Below are positions 17,030 to 27,937 of a stretch of DNA of 64,000 bases, piece after piece. Source of the stretch: Pseudoalteromonas carrageenovora IAM 12662 (GTDB lineage Bacteria > Pseudomonadota > Gammaproteobacteria > Enterobacterales > Alteromonadaceae); NCBI RefSeq assembly GCF_900239935.1, contig NZ_LT965928.1, positions 1,611,407 to 1,675,406 of the forward strand. Direction: 5' to 3'. The notes below the pieces were generated by a model that saw only the letters and a program-made list of their open reading frames with translations, was not told the DNA's origin and made no database searches. Position numbers and translations under genes: made by a program. Numbering within the stretch: the stretch's first letter is position 1; each line of letters starts with the position of its first letter.

Positions 17030-18550
17030 ATGCGCGAGAGCCACTTGCACTTAACAACTTCAAAGCTTGAAAAAACAGCCTTATTACTTTGCATTAGTTT
17101 ATCTATTGTCGCTTTTTTATTTCCTGAATTACTAACGACAAACTTGCAGCCAGTTATTAATGATTTATTAGGCTTGTTAGGAGCACCATTTTTTATTTTG
17201 GTAAATCTTCTACTATTTGCGGTAATTGCCATTGCGGTTAGCCCAATTGGGCAACGTAAAATGGGTGGAGAACATGCCCAGATTGAATTTAGTCTGTTTG
17301 GCTGGCTTTCTATGCTTTTTGCGGCGGGTATGGGGTCTGGGTTAATTTTTTGGGGCGTAGCTGAACCTGCACTTCATTCAGTTAATTCTGTACTAAAACA
17401 AAGTTTATATGCAAACACTCAAACTAGTGGCTTGGCGCTTACACTTGTAAATTGGGGAGCGCATGCATGGGCACTGTATGCGGTGTTTGGTTTAGTTTTA
17501 GGAGAGCTTAGTACTCAAAGTGGTAACGCTGGCGATATAACAGCGCCTGTAATTAATGCAACCAAAGGGGTTATTAATAGAGGTTGGCAATTAAAGTTGA
17601 GCTTTAGTATTAAACTTATAGCCATATTTGCAATATTTTTTGGCGTCGTAGGGACTATTGCAAACTCAACGTTATTGCTTCGTAAAGGATTGGAGTTAAA
17701 GCTTGGCGTTGAGTCGGTATTGCTTTCAGGTTTTATTATAATTAGTTTGATCGTTATTTTATATACGGTTTCTGCAAAGCTTGGCCTGAAAAAGGGTGTT
17801 CAAGCGCTGAGTAAGTTTAATGTTTTTTTAGCTTTTGGGCTGATTATATGGTTATTATTTTATGTACCGATAAAACCAATTATTGATATAGCAATAGGGG
17901 GTACTTGGGATTATATTCAACTAATTACTACTGGTACTTGGCAATTAGAAAGCGTACTTAAAAACCCTGAGTGGGCAAATGGTTGGACCTATAATTATTA
18001 CTTTTGGTGGTTAGCTTGGGGGCCATTTGTAGGTGTGTTTTTAGCTAAAATAAGCCAAGGTAGACCAGTCTGGCAATACATTGTAGGCGTAGTGTTTGTA
18101 CCTACCTTTGTAACCATAATATGGTTTAGTGTTTTTTCGGGGTCGGCCATAGCGTGGGACCAAACGCATAATGCAGGTATTTTAGCGGCTATTAAAGCCG
18201 ATTATACACAAGGATTATTTGTGTTTTTTGCACAATTAGGCTGGCAAGGAAGTATTTTAATTTGGTCAAGCTTGCTGCTTTTGCTAATTTTTGTAGCAAC
18301 ATCAGCAGACTCAGCAATACTTGTAATAAAAGAGTTAAGTTCGTCAAATAAAAATATGCATACTAATAACTCAGCTAGTTTATATGGGTGGTCTTTTGCT
18401 TTAGGTTTATGTGCCTTTGTATTACTTGTTCAAAATAACGAACCACTCAATAGAAGTGTTGCCATTATTGGCGCGCTTCCCTTTTTGGTTATTTTTATTT
18501 TACAGCTGGTGGGTTTTATTAAAGAGTTTGTAAGTGAATTTAAGCACTAG
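17030..18550 (+). CDS. BCCT-family betaine/carnitine/choline-type transporter
   Basis: A 506-residue protein with about 12 membrane segments. AAGMGSGLIFWGVAEP and the Trp-rich WTYNYYFWWLAWGPFVGVFLAKIS segment are BCCT signatures; the second lines the substrate and cation site. BCCT carriers import glycine betaine, choline, carnitine or DMSP for osmoprotection or catabolism. The MGSGL variant (MGIGL in the betaine carrier BetP) leaves the substrate uncertain. Unlike osmosensing BCCT carriers it has no long charged C-terminal tail. It is monocistronic. Confidence 0.9.
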   Translation: MRESHLHLTTSKLEKTALLLCISLSIVAFLFPELLTTNLQPVINDLLGLLGAPFFILVNLLLFAVIAIAVSPIGQRKMGGEHAQIEFSLFGWLSMLFAAGMGSGLIFWGVAEPALHSVNSVLKQSLYANTQTSGLALTLVNWGAHAWALYAVFGLVLGELSTQSGNAGDITAPVINATKGVINRGWQLKLSFSIKLIAIFAIFFGVVGTIANSTLLLRKGLELKLGVESVLLSGFIIISLIVILYTVSAKLGLKKGVQALSKFNVFLAFGLIIWLLFYVPIKPIIDIAIGGTWDYIQLITTGTWQLESVLKNPEWANGWTYNYYFWWLAWGPFVGVFLAKISQGRPVWQYIVGVVFVPTFVTIIWFSVFSGSAIAWDQTHNAGILAAIKADYTQGLFVFFAQLGWQGSILIWSSLLLLLIFVATSADSAILVIKELSSSNKNMHTNNSASLYGWSFALGLCAFVLLVQNNEPLNRSVAIIGALPFLVIFILQLVGFIKEFVSEFKH

Positions 18551-18704
18551 GCGTATACTAATTTTAAAAACATGAGTAAGCATCGTATTAAATAGTAGAT
18601 TTACTGTGTTCAAAATTAATTATATTGATTAGATATACATATTTTTACAATGCTGTTTGTAAAGTTGTATATAATTTAGGTAATATTTTTGATCAGGATG
18701 AATC

Positions 18705-19079
18705 ATGAGAACGCTAACTGTATTTTTATGTGTTATTTACCTAAGTGGCTGCACTGTCGCCGGTGCTATAATTGATGGGCAAGCACATTCAAATGCACGT
18801 GATAATAAATATAGTAATAGTCCTGCTCGTTCAGAGCCTTACAAAAATCCACTCGAACCTGTACCTACAGACAAAAATGGGTTCAGTTTTACTGATATTG
18901 GATTGAAAATAGATTCATTACTGATCAATTTAGTAAAAGGTGAGAGCAATACTGTACAAGTATGCAGGCAAGTGAGTAGGGTGTTGAAAGAGTGTGTAGA
19001 AGTAGATAAATCAAACCTACACACTAATGAGACTACGCAGTCAAAAACTGACTATGAAATAATAAGTGTTGGTCAATAA
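18705..19079 (+). CDS. Small lipoprotein, unknown function
   Basis: This 124-residue protein begins MRTLTVFLCVIYLSGC, a lipoprotein signal peptide with lipobox LSGC and Cys at 16. The mature part is polar, with two further Cys (VCRQVSRVLKECVEV). CAGGATG upstream gives a good ribosome-binding site. Its last 47 bases overlap the end of fghA on the other strand. No family is recognised. Confidence 0.7.
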   Translation: MRTLTVFLCVIYLSGCTVAGAIIDGQAHSNARDNKYSNSPARSEPYKNPLEPVPTDKNGFSFTDIGLKIDSLLINLVKGESNTVQVCRQVSRVLKECVEVDKSNLHTNETTQSKTDYEIISVGQ

Positions 19080-19875
19080 AGCTACTTATAAAAAAGTAAC
19101 TATGATCGTACCCTTCTTGCATTTCAAGCGTCAACGGATAAGCTTTCTCGTGAGCGACAGCTACTAGGTTTTGTGGTTTAAGTTGCTCTTCTAAAAACCC
19201 GTCTGCGCCTCCTTGAGTGGCTAGCATAGGTAGGTAATCGTCTTGCTTTGCTAGCTTCATAAGTTCGCACGTATCGTATTGTGCCCAAAGCGATTTATCA
19301 TTGCCTAAATAACCTGTAAACGCTTTTATGCCCCAAGGGCAATTTATTGGGTTAACTATTGGGCTAAATGCAGAGGCACTTACATAAGCTTTTGGGTTTT
19401 TAAGTGCAACCATTAAAGCACCGTGCCCACCCATAGAATGACCACTAATTGCTTTGGTACTTGTTACCGGAAAGTGCTGCTCTATAAGTTCTGGTAGCTC
19501 ATCAACCACGTAGTCGTACATATTAAAATGTGTATTAAAAGGTGCTTGCGTTGCATTTAGATAAAAGCCAGCACCTTGACCAAAGTCGTAATTATCATCA
19601 TTGGGTACGTTATCGCCACGCGGGCTTGTATCAGGTGCAACGATTGCTATACCCAGCTCGGCGGCTTTTTTAAACGCGCCCGCTTTTTGCATAAAGTTTT
19701 CGTCTGTACAGGTTAAACCCGATAGCCAATAAAGCACAGGTACTTTGTTTGTTTCACTTGCACCTGGTGGTAAAAATACCGCAAAGCGCATAGTGCAATG
19801 TGTACTTGTTGCAGGATGAGTATATTGCTTATGCCAACCACCAGCTACTTTTGTACTTGAAATATTCTCTAACAT
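19033..19875 (-). CDS. fghA: S-formylglutathione hydrolase
   Basis: A 280-residue esterase-D-type alpha/beta hydrolase that splits S-formylglutathione into formate and glutathione, the second step of formaldehyde detoxification. The nucleophile Ser lies in ISGHSMGGHGAL; the His in YDHSYFF; the N-terminal STKVAGGWHKQYTH and LTCTDENFMQKAGA are family features. The ATG at 19875 is chosen because AAGGA sits seven bases upstream. It follows frmA on the same strand with a hairpin between (19886-19918). Cytoplasmic. Confidence 0.94.
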   Translation of the reverse strand: MLENISSTKVAGGWHKQYTHPATSTHCTMRFAVFLPPGASETNKVPVLYWLSGLTCTDENFMQKAGAFKKAAELGIAIVAPDTSPRGDNVPNDDNYDFGQGAGFYLNATQAPFNTHFNMYDYVVDELPELIEQHFPVTSTKAISGHSMGGHGALMVALKNPKAYVSASAFSPIVNPINCPWGIKAFTGYLGNDKSLWAQYDTCELMKLAKQDDYLPMLATQGGADGFLEEQLKPQNLVAVAHEKAYPLTLEMQEGYDHSYFFISSFIDQHLLFHSQFLTA

Positions 19876-19885
19876 AAAAATCCTT

Positions 19886-19918
19886 AAAAGCCGCAAACCT
19901 TTAGGTTTTACGGCTTTT
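19886..19918 (-). terminator. Hairpin between frmA and fghA
   Basis: On the minus strand an AAAAGCCG arm and an AAACCT arm pair with their complements, ending in TTTT, and the fghA ribosome-binding site (AAGGA) follows at once. It may reduce fghA transcription relative to frmA, or protect mRNA ends. Confidence 0.6.
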
Positions 19919-19943
19919 TATTAAGTCGTTTACTAAGTACTTA

Positions 19944-21128
<1,185 letters not shown>

Positions 21129-21130
21129 CT

Positions 21131-21153
21131 ATTGTATTTGTTTCTCATACAAT
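21131..21153. promoter_or_regulatory. Probable LysR-type operator in the frmA-lysR divergent region
   Basis: ATTGTAT (21131-21137) and ATACAAT (21147-21153) form a perfect 7-bp dyad with a nine-base spacer. This fits the T-N11-A type of LysR recognition site. It lies 66-88 bases upstream of the frmA start and about 45-65 upstream of the regulator. A second, shorter dyad (ACCCAA and TTGGGT) is at 21105-21121. Confidence 0.6.
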
Positions 21154-21196
21154 GATAATCTCTGTTTTATTAAAACACTTTTACAGTATGGTAATA

Positions 21197-22069
21197 ATGG
21201 CGCGTTGGGACGGGATTGACGAATTTATAGCGGTCGGTGAAGAAGGGAGCTTTACTGCTGCGGCAAAAACGCTAGGGCTTTCGGTTGCGCATATTAGCCG
21301 GCATGTAACCGCCCTTGAGCAACGTTTAAATACCCAGCTCTTAACGCGTACCACCCGAAAAGTTGTTCTTACCAAAGAAGGAGAGATTTTTTTACATCAA
21401 ATAAAACACTTACAGCATGCAATGGACGATGCTACGCAAGGCCTTGCAACACATCAAACTACGCCTAAAGGAAAAATTAAGCTAACGGCCCCTGTTATGT
21501 ATGGGGAGACATTTATTATGCCTATTGTGCACAATTTTATGCACGATCACCCTGAAGTAGAAGTTATTGCCACACTAAGTAACGAACAAGAAGATTTACT
21601 AGAAGGTGGGTTCGATTTAGCAATACGGTTAGGGCATTTAAAAGATTCAAGTTTAAAAGCACGAAGATTAAGTGCTCGGCGCTTTATTATGTGTGCATCA
21701 CCTTCGTATTTAAGGCGCTTTGGTGAGCCGCATACCTTGGGGGAATTAAATAACCACCAATGCTTAATAGGTAATAGCAGTTATTGGCGTGTACACGAAA
21801 GTGAGCGTGAAAAACACATTAAAATTGCTGGCAGGCTACACTGCAATAGTGGGTGGGCACTTGTTGATGGTGCTAAAAAAGGCTTAGGAATTGTGCAACT
21901 GCCTGACTACTACATAGGGAACGAAATTAACAGTGGGGAGCTTGTGCCTATTTTAACGTCATATCAACCTAAGCAAGAAGGTGTGTGGGGCATTTATCCG
22001 CCGCGTCAATTTGTAACTACTAATGTACGTGTATTGCTAGACTATTTAGTTGCTGGCCTTAAAGAATAA
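21197..22069 (+). CDS. LysR-family transcriptional regulator, probably of frmA-fghA
   Basis: A 290-residue regulator with an N-terminal winged helix-turn-helix (GSFTAAAKTLGLSVAHISRHVTALEQRLNTQLL) and a C-terminal periplasmic-binding-protein-like effector domain (about 90-290). The start at 21197 (MARWDGIDEF) fits family N-termini; an ATG three codons upstream is possible. Divergent placement and the dyad at 21131-21153 suggest it controls the formaldehyde detoxification genes and itself. The effector is not known. Confidence 0.9.
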   Translation: MARWDGIDEFIAVGEEGSFTAAAKTLGLSVAHISRHVTALEQRLNTQLLTRTTRKVVLTKEGEIFLHQIKHLQHAMDDATQGLATHQTTPKGKIKLTAPVMYGETFIMPIVHNFMHDHPEVEVIATLSNEQEDLLEGGFDLAIRLGHLKDSSLKARRLSARRFIMCASPSYLRRFGEPHTLGELNNHQCLIGNSSYWRVHESEREKHIKIAGRLHCNSGWALVDGAKKGLGIVQLPDYYIGNEINSGELVPILTSYQPKQEGVWGIYPPRQFVTTNVRVLLDYLVAGLKE

Positions 22070-22206
22070 ATTGCACTAAATAAATTGCTGAAAAATCAGC
22101 CAAGTCTCAGATTTATAAATTATTTCTTACATTTATGGTCATATTCAATAGCGCTAACTTCGTGCTATTATAGCCGCACACTTTTAACATAAATGTTTTA
22201 AATAAT

Positions 22207-23424
22207 ATGTTTCAACCGGTTAGCTTATTTATAGGACTTAGATACAGCCGCTCCTCAAAAGGGAACGCGTTTATATCGTTTATTTCGTTTTTTTCTATTG
22301 CCGGTATTGCTATTGGTTTAATGGCTTTATTTACTGTAAGTAGTGTAATGAATGGCTTTGAGAATAGCTTAAAAACAAATATGTTAGGGCTTATACCGCA
22401 CGTAGAGGTTCAAGCAAACAAACACACCAACGCACAAATGACAGAGCTTAAGTTAAGCTTAGAGCAATCTCCTTATGTAAATCATGTCAGCCTTTATAGG
22501 CACGGCGAAGCTATATTACAGACTAACAATGACCTTCATGGTGTGTTGTTACAAGGATTATTTGACGACAACGGCTCGATTTATAAAGTTACGGATAAAA
22601 TAGTTCAAGGTGATTGGCAAAGCGTTGTGAACAGTAATTACAACATTGCAATTAGTCGTTACTTGAGCCGAAAATTAGGGGTAGGAGTAGGCGAGAAGCT
22701 TCGTGTAATTATGCCTAATGCTTCAACGTATACGCCTCTTGGTCGTGTGCCTAGCCAACGTTTATTTAAAGTGGCTGCTATTTACGAAACCGGCTCTGAA
22801 ATAGACATGGCTCTTGCATTTACAAGCGGTGCGTCGTTACAACGAGTATTAAAGCTTAGTAAAAATACTGCACCAAATTTAAGCGTATCGTTATATGAGC
22901 CTTTTGAGCTTGATGAATTTATTAAAGCAAGCCAGTTTATTTTAAAAGAGTATACCCATACCGATTGGCGCAGCACCCAAGGAACACTTTTCGCTGCTGT
23001 AGCAATGGAAAAACGCATTATGACTATGTTACTTGGGCTTATAGTGCTAGTGGCAGTGTTTAATATTGTCTCGGCGCTCACAATGATGGTGAGTGAGAAG
23101 CAAGGTGAAGTCGCTATTTTACAAACCCTTGGTTTAACGCCCTCACAAGTGCAAAAAGTATTTATGGTACAAGGGTTATATAACGGTGTAATAGGCACTG
23201 CTATTGGCGCTTTTTTAGGTGTGCTATTTAGTTTATATATTAACGAACTACTGGCTTTTGTAGGCTTGAACTTATTAGCTGGGGCTGAGCTTCCGGTTAA
23301 ATTTAATGCATTAAGCCTTACTATTATTGCGTTAGGTAGTATTGCAATGAGCTTTTTAGCTACTTTATATCCTGCGCGCAAAGCCGAAAAAGTAAAACCA
23401 GCAGAGGTACTGCGTTATGAATGA
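22207..23424 (+). CDS. lolC: LolC, lipoprotein-releasing ABC transporter permease
   Basis: A 405-residue inner-membrane permease of the LolCDE complex, which extracts outer-membrane lipoproteins and passes them to LolA. It has one N-terminal membrane segment (ISFFSIAGIAIGLMALFTVSSVMNGFE), a periplasmic domain of about 220 residues, and three C-terminal segments in the FtsX/MacB-like fold. It overlaps lolD by eight bases, so the genes are translationally coupled. LolC versus LolE is assigned from gene order. Confidence 0.93.
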   Translation: MFQPVSLFIGLRYSRSSKGNAFISFISFFSIAGIAIGLMALFTVSSVMNGFENSLKTNMLGLIPHVEVQANKHTNAQMTELKLSLEQSPYVNHVSLYRHGEAILQTNNDLHGVLLQGLFDDNGSIYKVTDKIVQGDWQSVVNSNYNIAISRYLSRKLGVGVGEKLRVIMPNASTYTPLGRVPSQRLFKVAAIYETGSEIDMALAFTSGASLQRVLKLSKNTAPNLSVSLYEPFELDEFIKASQFILKEYTHTDWRSTQGTLFAAVAMEKRIMTMLLGLIVLVAVFNIVSALTMMVSEKQGEVAILQTLGLTPSQVQKVFMVQGLYNGVIGTAIGAFLGVLFSLYINELLAFVGLNLLAGAELPVKFNALSLTIIALGSIAMSFLATLYPARKAEKVKPAEVLRYE

Positions 23425-24115
23425 TTTAGTTATTAGCTGCGAAAATTTAAGTAAAGTTTATCAAGATGGCAACAACAAAGTTGAAGTTTTAAAAGGTGTT
23501 GATTTAGCACTACAGCAAGGAGAAATGCTTGCTATTGTAGGCAGTTCTGGCTCTGGTAAAAGTACGTTGTTGCATATTTTAGGCACCCTTGATAGCGCAA
23601 CTTCGGGCAGTGCAAAAATTAAAAACCAAGAAGTAGCTAAGCTCTCACGCACTCAACAAGCTGCATTTAGAAATCAAAATTTGGGTTTTATTTATCAGTT
23701 TCACCATTTATTGATGGAGTTTAGTGCCGTAGAAAACGTAGCAATGCCACTACTCATTAAAGGGTTAAGCGCAAAGGCTGCAAAATTACACGCGCTGGAG
23801 ATGCTAGATAAAGTAGGCCTTGCTCATAGAAGTGCGCATAAACCTTCAGCACTTTCTGGTGGTGAGCGGCAACGCGTTGCTATAGCGCGTGCTTTGGTAA
23901 CTAAACCTGCATTAGTACTTGCAGATGAACCTACTGGTAATTTAGATAAACAAAATGCGATTAAAATTTACGATTTAATTAATGAGCTAAATAAAAGTTT
24001 AAATACCAGCTTTGTGGTTGTAACACATGATTTAGAGCTCGCAGATAAGCTTGGAAAAATAGCATATTTAGATGATGGAAAATTATTAATTAAAGAGTCG
24101 CAGCATGTTGCTTAG
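23417..24115 (+). CDS. lolD: LolD, ATPase of the lipoprotein-releasing complex
   Basis: A 232-residue ABC ATPase. Walker A is GSSGSGKST, the signature is [15 protein letters not shown], and Walker B with catalytic Glu is [12 protein letters not shown]. It energises lipoprotein release by LolC and LolE. It overlaps lolC by eight bases and lolE by eleven. The length is normal. Confidence 0.96.
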   Translation: MNDLVISCENLSKVYQDGNNKVEVLKGVDLALQQGEMLAIVGSSGSGKSTLLHILGTLDSATSGSAKIKNQEVAKLSRTQQAAFRNQNLGFIYQFHHLLMEFSAVENVAMPLLIKGLSAKAAKLHALEMLDKVGLAHRSAHKPSALSGGERQRVAIARALVTKPALVLADEPTGNLDKQNAIKIYDLINELNKSLNTSFVVVTHDLELADKLGKIAYLDDGKLLIKESQHVA

Positions 24116-25349
24116 TGCATTTTTAAGTGAACGCTTTAGAGCCTATTCAGGCCATAAAGACGAAAAAAACGGATTTGTTAGTTTTATAGCTAAAGCCTCT
24201 ACTGTGGGGATTTTACTAGGGGTTGCGGTTTTAATCGTTGCACTGTCGGTAATAAATGGTTTTGAGCAACAATTAGTGCATCGCTTATTAAGTGTTGTAC
24301 CGCAAGTAGAGTATGTAGCGCCAAGCAGGCCAATTGCCAATTGGCCTGAAAAAGTTGAACGATTAGAGCAGCAGCCACATGTAACAGGCGCTGCACCATT
24401 TATAGCTGTAAATGGTATGGCACAATTTAAAAGCCAATTAAAAGCAGTTGAAATAAGAGGTGTCGAACCATCACTTGAAGGAAATGTATCGGCTGTTAAT
24501 CAGTTTGCAGGTGGTACTTTAGTAAGCCAGCTTGGCCAAGAAGATGTAATTTTAGGCAAGCAAATAGCTGTGCTGCTTGATGCTCACATTGGCGATAATG
24601 TCACTTTATTAATTCCGCAAATAAGTCAAAAAGGGCAATCACTACTTGCACCTAAACGTGTAACGCTTACTTTAGCTGGCATAATAGAAATGGGTGGGCC
24701 AATAGATAGCACTGCTGCGTTTATTCATTTAAATAAAGCGCAAAGCGTTTTAGGCTACGATAGCAGCCAAGTTACTGGGCTTCGCCTGAGGGTTGATGAT
24801 GTGTTTTCGGCTCACCAAATAGCGCTCAAAGTAGGGCAAAGTATTAGTGATTATGTTTATGTGTCTAGTTGGTTTAGAACGCAAGGCAGCTTGTATCAAG
24901 ATATTCAAATGGTGCGCACTATCGTTTATATAGTGGTGTTTTTAATAATTGCTGTAGCGAGTTTTAATATTGTGTCCTCTTTGGTAATGGAAGTACGAGA
25001 AAAACAAGGCAATATAGCTATTTTAAAAACCATGGGCGCTAAAGACAGCACTATTTTAGCTACTTTTGTAATGCAAGGTTTAACCCAGGCTTTAGTTGGT
25101 GTTCTTTTGGGTACTTTAGTTGGGGTAGTACTTGCATTAAATATTAGTGAACTATTTACTTGGGTAAGCCAATTGTTTGGTGCTAACCCGCTTGAGGGCG
25201 TGTACTTTATTGAGTTTTTACCAAGTAAATTAGTACTTAGCGATATTGGTATAACTGTAATAGTCACATTTGTATTAGCAATATTTGCCACTATTTACCC
25301 TGCATGGCAAGCTACACGTGTTGATCCCGCCAAGGTACTTGGCAATTAA
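24105..25349 (+). CDS. lolE: LolE, lipoprotein-releasing ABC transporter permease
   Basis: A 414-residue permease with the same layout as LolC: N-terminal segment ASTVGILLGVAVLIVALSVINGFEQQL, a large periplasmic domain, and three C-terminal segments with VREKQGNIAILKTMGA. It pairs with LolC to form the membrane core. It overlaps lolD by eleven bases. Confidence 0.93.
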   Translation: MLLSAFLSERFRAYSGHKDEKNGFVSFIAKASTVGILLGVAVLIVALSVINGFEQQLVHRLLSVVPQVEYVAPSRPIANWPEKVERLEQQPHVTGAAPFIAVNGMAQFKSQLKAVEIRGVEPSLEGNVSAVNQFAGGTLVSQLGQEDVILGKQIAVLLDAHIGDNVTLLIPQISQKGQSLLAPKRVTLTLAGIIEMGGPIDSTAAFIHLNKAQSVLGYDSSQVTGLRLRVDDVFSAHQIALKVGQSISDYVYVSSWFRTQGSLYQDIQMVRTIVYIVVFLIIAVASFNIVSSLVMEVREKQGNIAILKTMGAKDSTILATFVMQGLTQALVGVLLGTLVGVVLALNISELFTWVSQLFGANPLEGVYFIEFLPSKLVLSDIGITVIVTFVLAIFATIYPAWQATRVDPAKVLGN

Positions 25350-25456
25350 CCTTACTAAAACAATAGGGTCGGGTTTGTAAAGCTGCTAAACTGCGCGTTT
25401 ATAAAATGTTGAGCGCTATTGCTTAGCCTTACTACTCCCTTACTCAGGAAATTACT

Positions 25457-25921
25457 TTGACAAATAACGATATTTTACGCCGTCTTCGCTACACCTTTAA
25501 CTTAACAGATACTGCCATGGTTGATATTTTTGCTGCAGCAGAGGCTATAGTAACTACAGAGCAAGTCATTGCATGGTTAATAAAAGAGGGCGAGCAAGAG
25601 TTTGTTAAAATTTCAGACACTGAGTTTGCAACGTTCTTAAACGGGTTTATTAATACTAAACGCGGTAAGCGTGACGGTGAGCAACCAATACCAGAAAGTA
25701 AGCTAAATAATAATATTATTTTTATGAAGCTGCGTATTGCGCTAAACATGAAAGCAGAAGATGTAATAGCAACGCTTGCACTTGTTGACTTTGATTTGAG
25801 TAAACACGAATTAAGTGCGTTTTCTCGTAAAGTAGAAAACAAGCATTACCGAGTGTGTAACGATCAAATACTGCGTTTATTTTTAACTGGCGTTCAGCAG
25901 CAATACCGCCCTGCAGAGTAA
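25457..25921 (+). CDS. yehS: DUF1456 (YehS) family protein
   Basis: A 154-residue soluble protein made of two related halves (each opening with an LRRLRYTFNL / MKLRIALNM-type segment), the DUF1456 repeat. Function is unknown. The start is TTG with AGGAAA six bases upstream. It is a single gene ending in a strong terminator. Confidence 0.88.
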   Translation: MTNNDILRRLRYTFNLTDTAMVDIFAAAEAIVTTEQVIAWLIKEGEQEFVKISDTEFATFLNGFINTKRGKRDGEQPIPESKLNNNIIFMKLRIALNMKAEDVIATLALVDFDLSKHELSAFSRKVENKHYRVCNDQILRLFLTGVQQQYRPAE

Positions 25922-25983
25922 ATAAAGCGAGTGACTGTTAACCTCTTTGTAAATTTAATCTTTAAAGGTCAACAGATCCTAAC

Positions 25984-26008
25984 AGCTCAGCAAATGCTGA
26001 GCTTTTTT
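25984..26008 (+). terminator. Terminator after yehS
   Basis: AGCTCAGCA (25984-25992) and TGCTGAGCT (25995-26003) with a two-base spacer, then a run of T. Strong and U-rich. Confidence 0.9.
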
Positions 26009-26025
26009 GTATTTAGGGACTGAGA

Positions 26026-27759
26026 TTAAGAGAAGGCTTTGTCTGATAGCGCTTCTTGCATTTGCTCACGCATTTTGAATTTTTGTAGTTTGCCCGTTAC
26101 TGTCATTGGGTAACTTTCTACAAAACGAATATACCGAGGCATTTTAAAGTAGGCCAATTTGTCTTTTAAAAATTCACGAATTGCTTGCTCATCAAGTATT
26201 GCATCTTCTTTTGGCTGAATCCACGCACACACTTCCTCACCGTATTTTTCATCGCTAATACCAAATATAGCGGCATCTTGTATACCGGGGTATGTATAAA
26301 GGACCTCTTCAATTTCTCGAGGGTAGACGTTTTCACCACCACGAATAATCATGTCTTTAATTCGCCCAACAATGCTAACAAACCCTTCGCTATCCATAAC
26401 ACCTAGATCGCCTGAATGAAGCCAGCCGTCACTATCTATTGTGGCTTTTGTTTTTTCTTCGTCATTCCAATAACAGCGCATTATGCCTGCGCCTTTAGAG
26501 CAAACTTCACCGGGTAAACCTATTTTTTGAATATTACCCAGTTCATCAATAATTTTAACCTCAGTATGAGCAAGGGCGCGCCCAACGGTGGTTACTTGGC
26601 GCTCTATTGATGAGTCTGTTTCAGTTATATTATTTATAGGGCTGCATTCTGTTTGTCCGTACGCAATTAAAACCTGATGCATATTCATCTGGGTTTGAAC
26701 TTTACGCATGACTTGTTCAGGGCAAGTAGAGCCTGCCATAACCCCCGTTCTAAGTGACCTTAAGTCATATTCATTAAAGGTGCTGAGCTCAAGTTGACTA
26801 ATAAACATAGTGGGAACACCGTGCAGTGCTGTACAACCTTCTTGCTCAATTACATCAAGCGTTGTTTTTGCATCAAACGAATCACTTGGATAAATAGCTG
26901 CTGCTCCTTTTGCAACACATAACAAACTGCCAAGCACCATTGCAAAGCAGTGATATAAAGGAATGGGAATACATAGCTTGTCTTGCTCAGTAAAATGCAT
27001 GGACTCTGCTACAAATAGCGCATTGTTTAATATGTTTTTATGAGTAAGCGTTGCACCTTTTGGGTTACCTGTTGTGCCCGAAGTAAATTGAATATTTATG
27101 TCCTGATCGGCACTTAAATTTGTAGCAATAGCGTTAAGTTCAAGCTCATGAGCTGACGTGGCCATCTTCATAATATCTGAAAACGAAAACATGCCAGCGC
27201 TTATCTCATCACCAATGCGGATCACATTTTTAAGACTAGGTAAGGCTTGAGCTGAAAGCTTGCCATTGTCACAATGTTTAAGTTCTGGCGCTAAACTATT
27301 TAGCATATCTATATAGTTGCTGCCTTTAAACTGTGAAGCCGTAATGAGTGTAGAGCATTCAACGCTATTTAATGCATATTGAAGCTCGTTTGGCCGATAG
27401 GCTGGGTTGATGCATACCATAATGGCACCAATTTTTGCGGTAGCAAATTGAGTTAGGCACCACTGAATATTATTTGGTGACCATATTCCTACCCGATCTC
27501 CTGGCTTAACGCCTATGGCTAATAACCCCATAGCGAGTTGATTTACTTCTTTTTGAAACTCTTTATAGGTTAAACGGATGTTTTGATGATTTACTACCAC
27601 CGCGAGCGAATTGGGGTTTTTGTCGACAATAAAATCAAAGTAGGCACCAATGGTTTTATTGGTTAAAGGTGTATTTCGTGAGCCTTTAAAATAGCTTTGT
27701 GACAACGGCAATGTGTTTATAAGTTCTACTTCTTTAACCGCTTTATGTTGTGTGTGCAT
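26026..27759 (-). CDS. AMP-binding acyl-CoA synthetase
   Basis: A 577-residue adenylate-forming enzyme that activates a carboxylic acid, probably a medium- or long-chain fatty acid, to acyl-CoA. Core motifs are present: QFTSGTTGNPKGATLTHKN (phosphate loop), YGQTEC, GWLHSGDLG, and the catalytic Lys near the end in VTGKLQKFKMRE. The ATG at 27759 has GGAGA at a good distance; an ATG 11 codons upstream does not. No signal peptide. It is monocistronic, so the substrate cannot be inferred from its neighbours. Confidence 0.92.
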   Translation of the reverse strand: MHTQHKAVKEVELINTLPLSQSYFKGSRNTPLTNKTIGAYFDFIVDKNPNSLAVVVNHQNIRLTYKEFQKEVNQLAMGLLAIGVKPGDRVGIWSPNNIQWCLTQFATAKIGAIMVCINPAYRPNELQYALNSVECSTLITASQFKGSNYIDMLNSLAPELKHCDNGKLSAQALPSLKNVIRIGDEISAGMFSFSDIMKMATSAHELELNAIATNLSADQDINIQFTSGTTGNPKGATLTHKNILNNALFVAESMHFTEQDKLCIPIPLYHCFAMVLGSLLCVAKGAAAIYPSDSFDAKTTLDVIEQEGCTALHGVPTMFISQLELSTFNEYDLRSLRTGVMAGSTCPEQVMRKVQTQMNMHQVLIAYGQTECSPINNITETDSSIERQVTTVGRALAHTEVKIIDELGNIQKIGLPGEVCSKGAGIMRCYWNDEEKTKATIDSDGWLHSGDLGVMDSEGFVSIVGRIKDMIIRGGENVYPREIEEVLYTYPGIQDAAIFGISDEKYGEEVCAWIQPKEDAILDEQAIREFLKDKLAYFKMPRYIRFVESYPMTVTGKLQKFKMREQMQEALSDKAFS

Positions 27760-27898
27760 GTGTTTCTCCGTGTCGATGTGTGTGACGTACATAAACTAAA
27801 GTTTAAATAAACATATATTGTCGACAAAGAGAAGGGTGGTTAGACTAATGTATTAGCTATAATTGTGAGGTAGTATATAAGGGTTGCATCTAAAGCTA

Positions 27899-27925
27899 GG
27901 CATAAGTTTCTTAATACCTTATGCC
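27899..27925. terminator. Hairpin downstream of the metallopeptidase gene
   Basis: GGCATAAG and CTTATGCC are perfect 8-bp arms with an 11-base loop. No T-tract follows on the minus strand, so termination would be weak. Confidence 0.45.
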
Positions 27926-27937
27926 AAATACGCTAAG

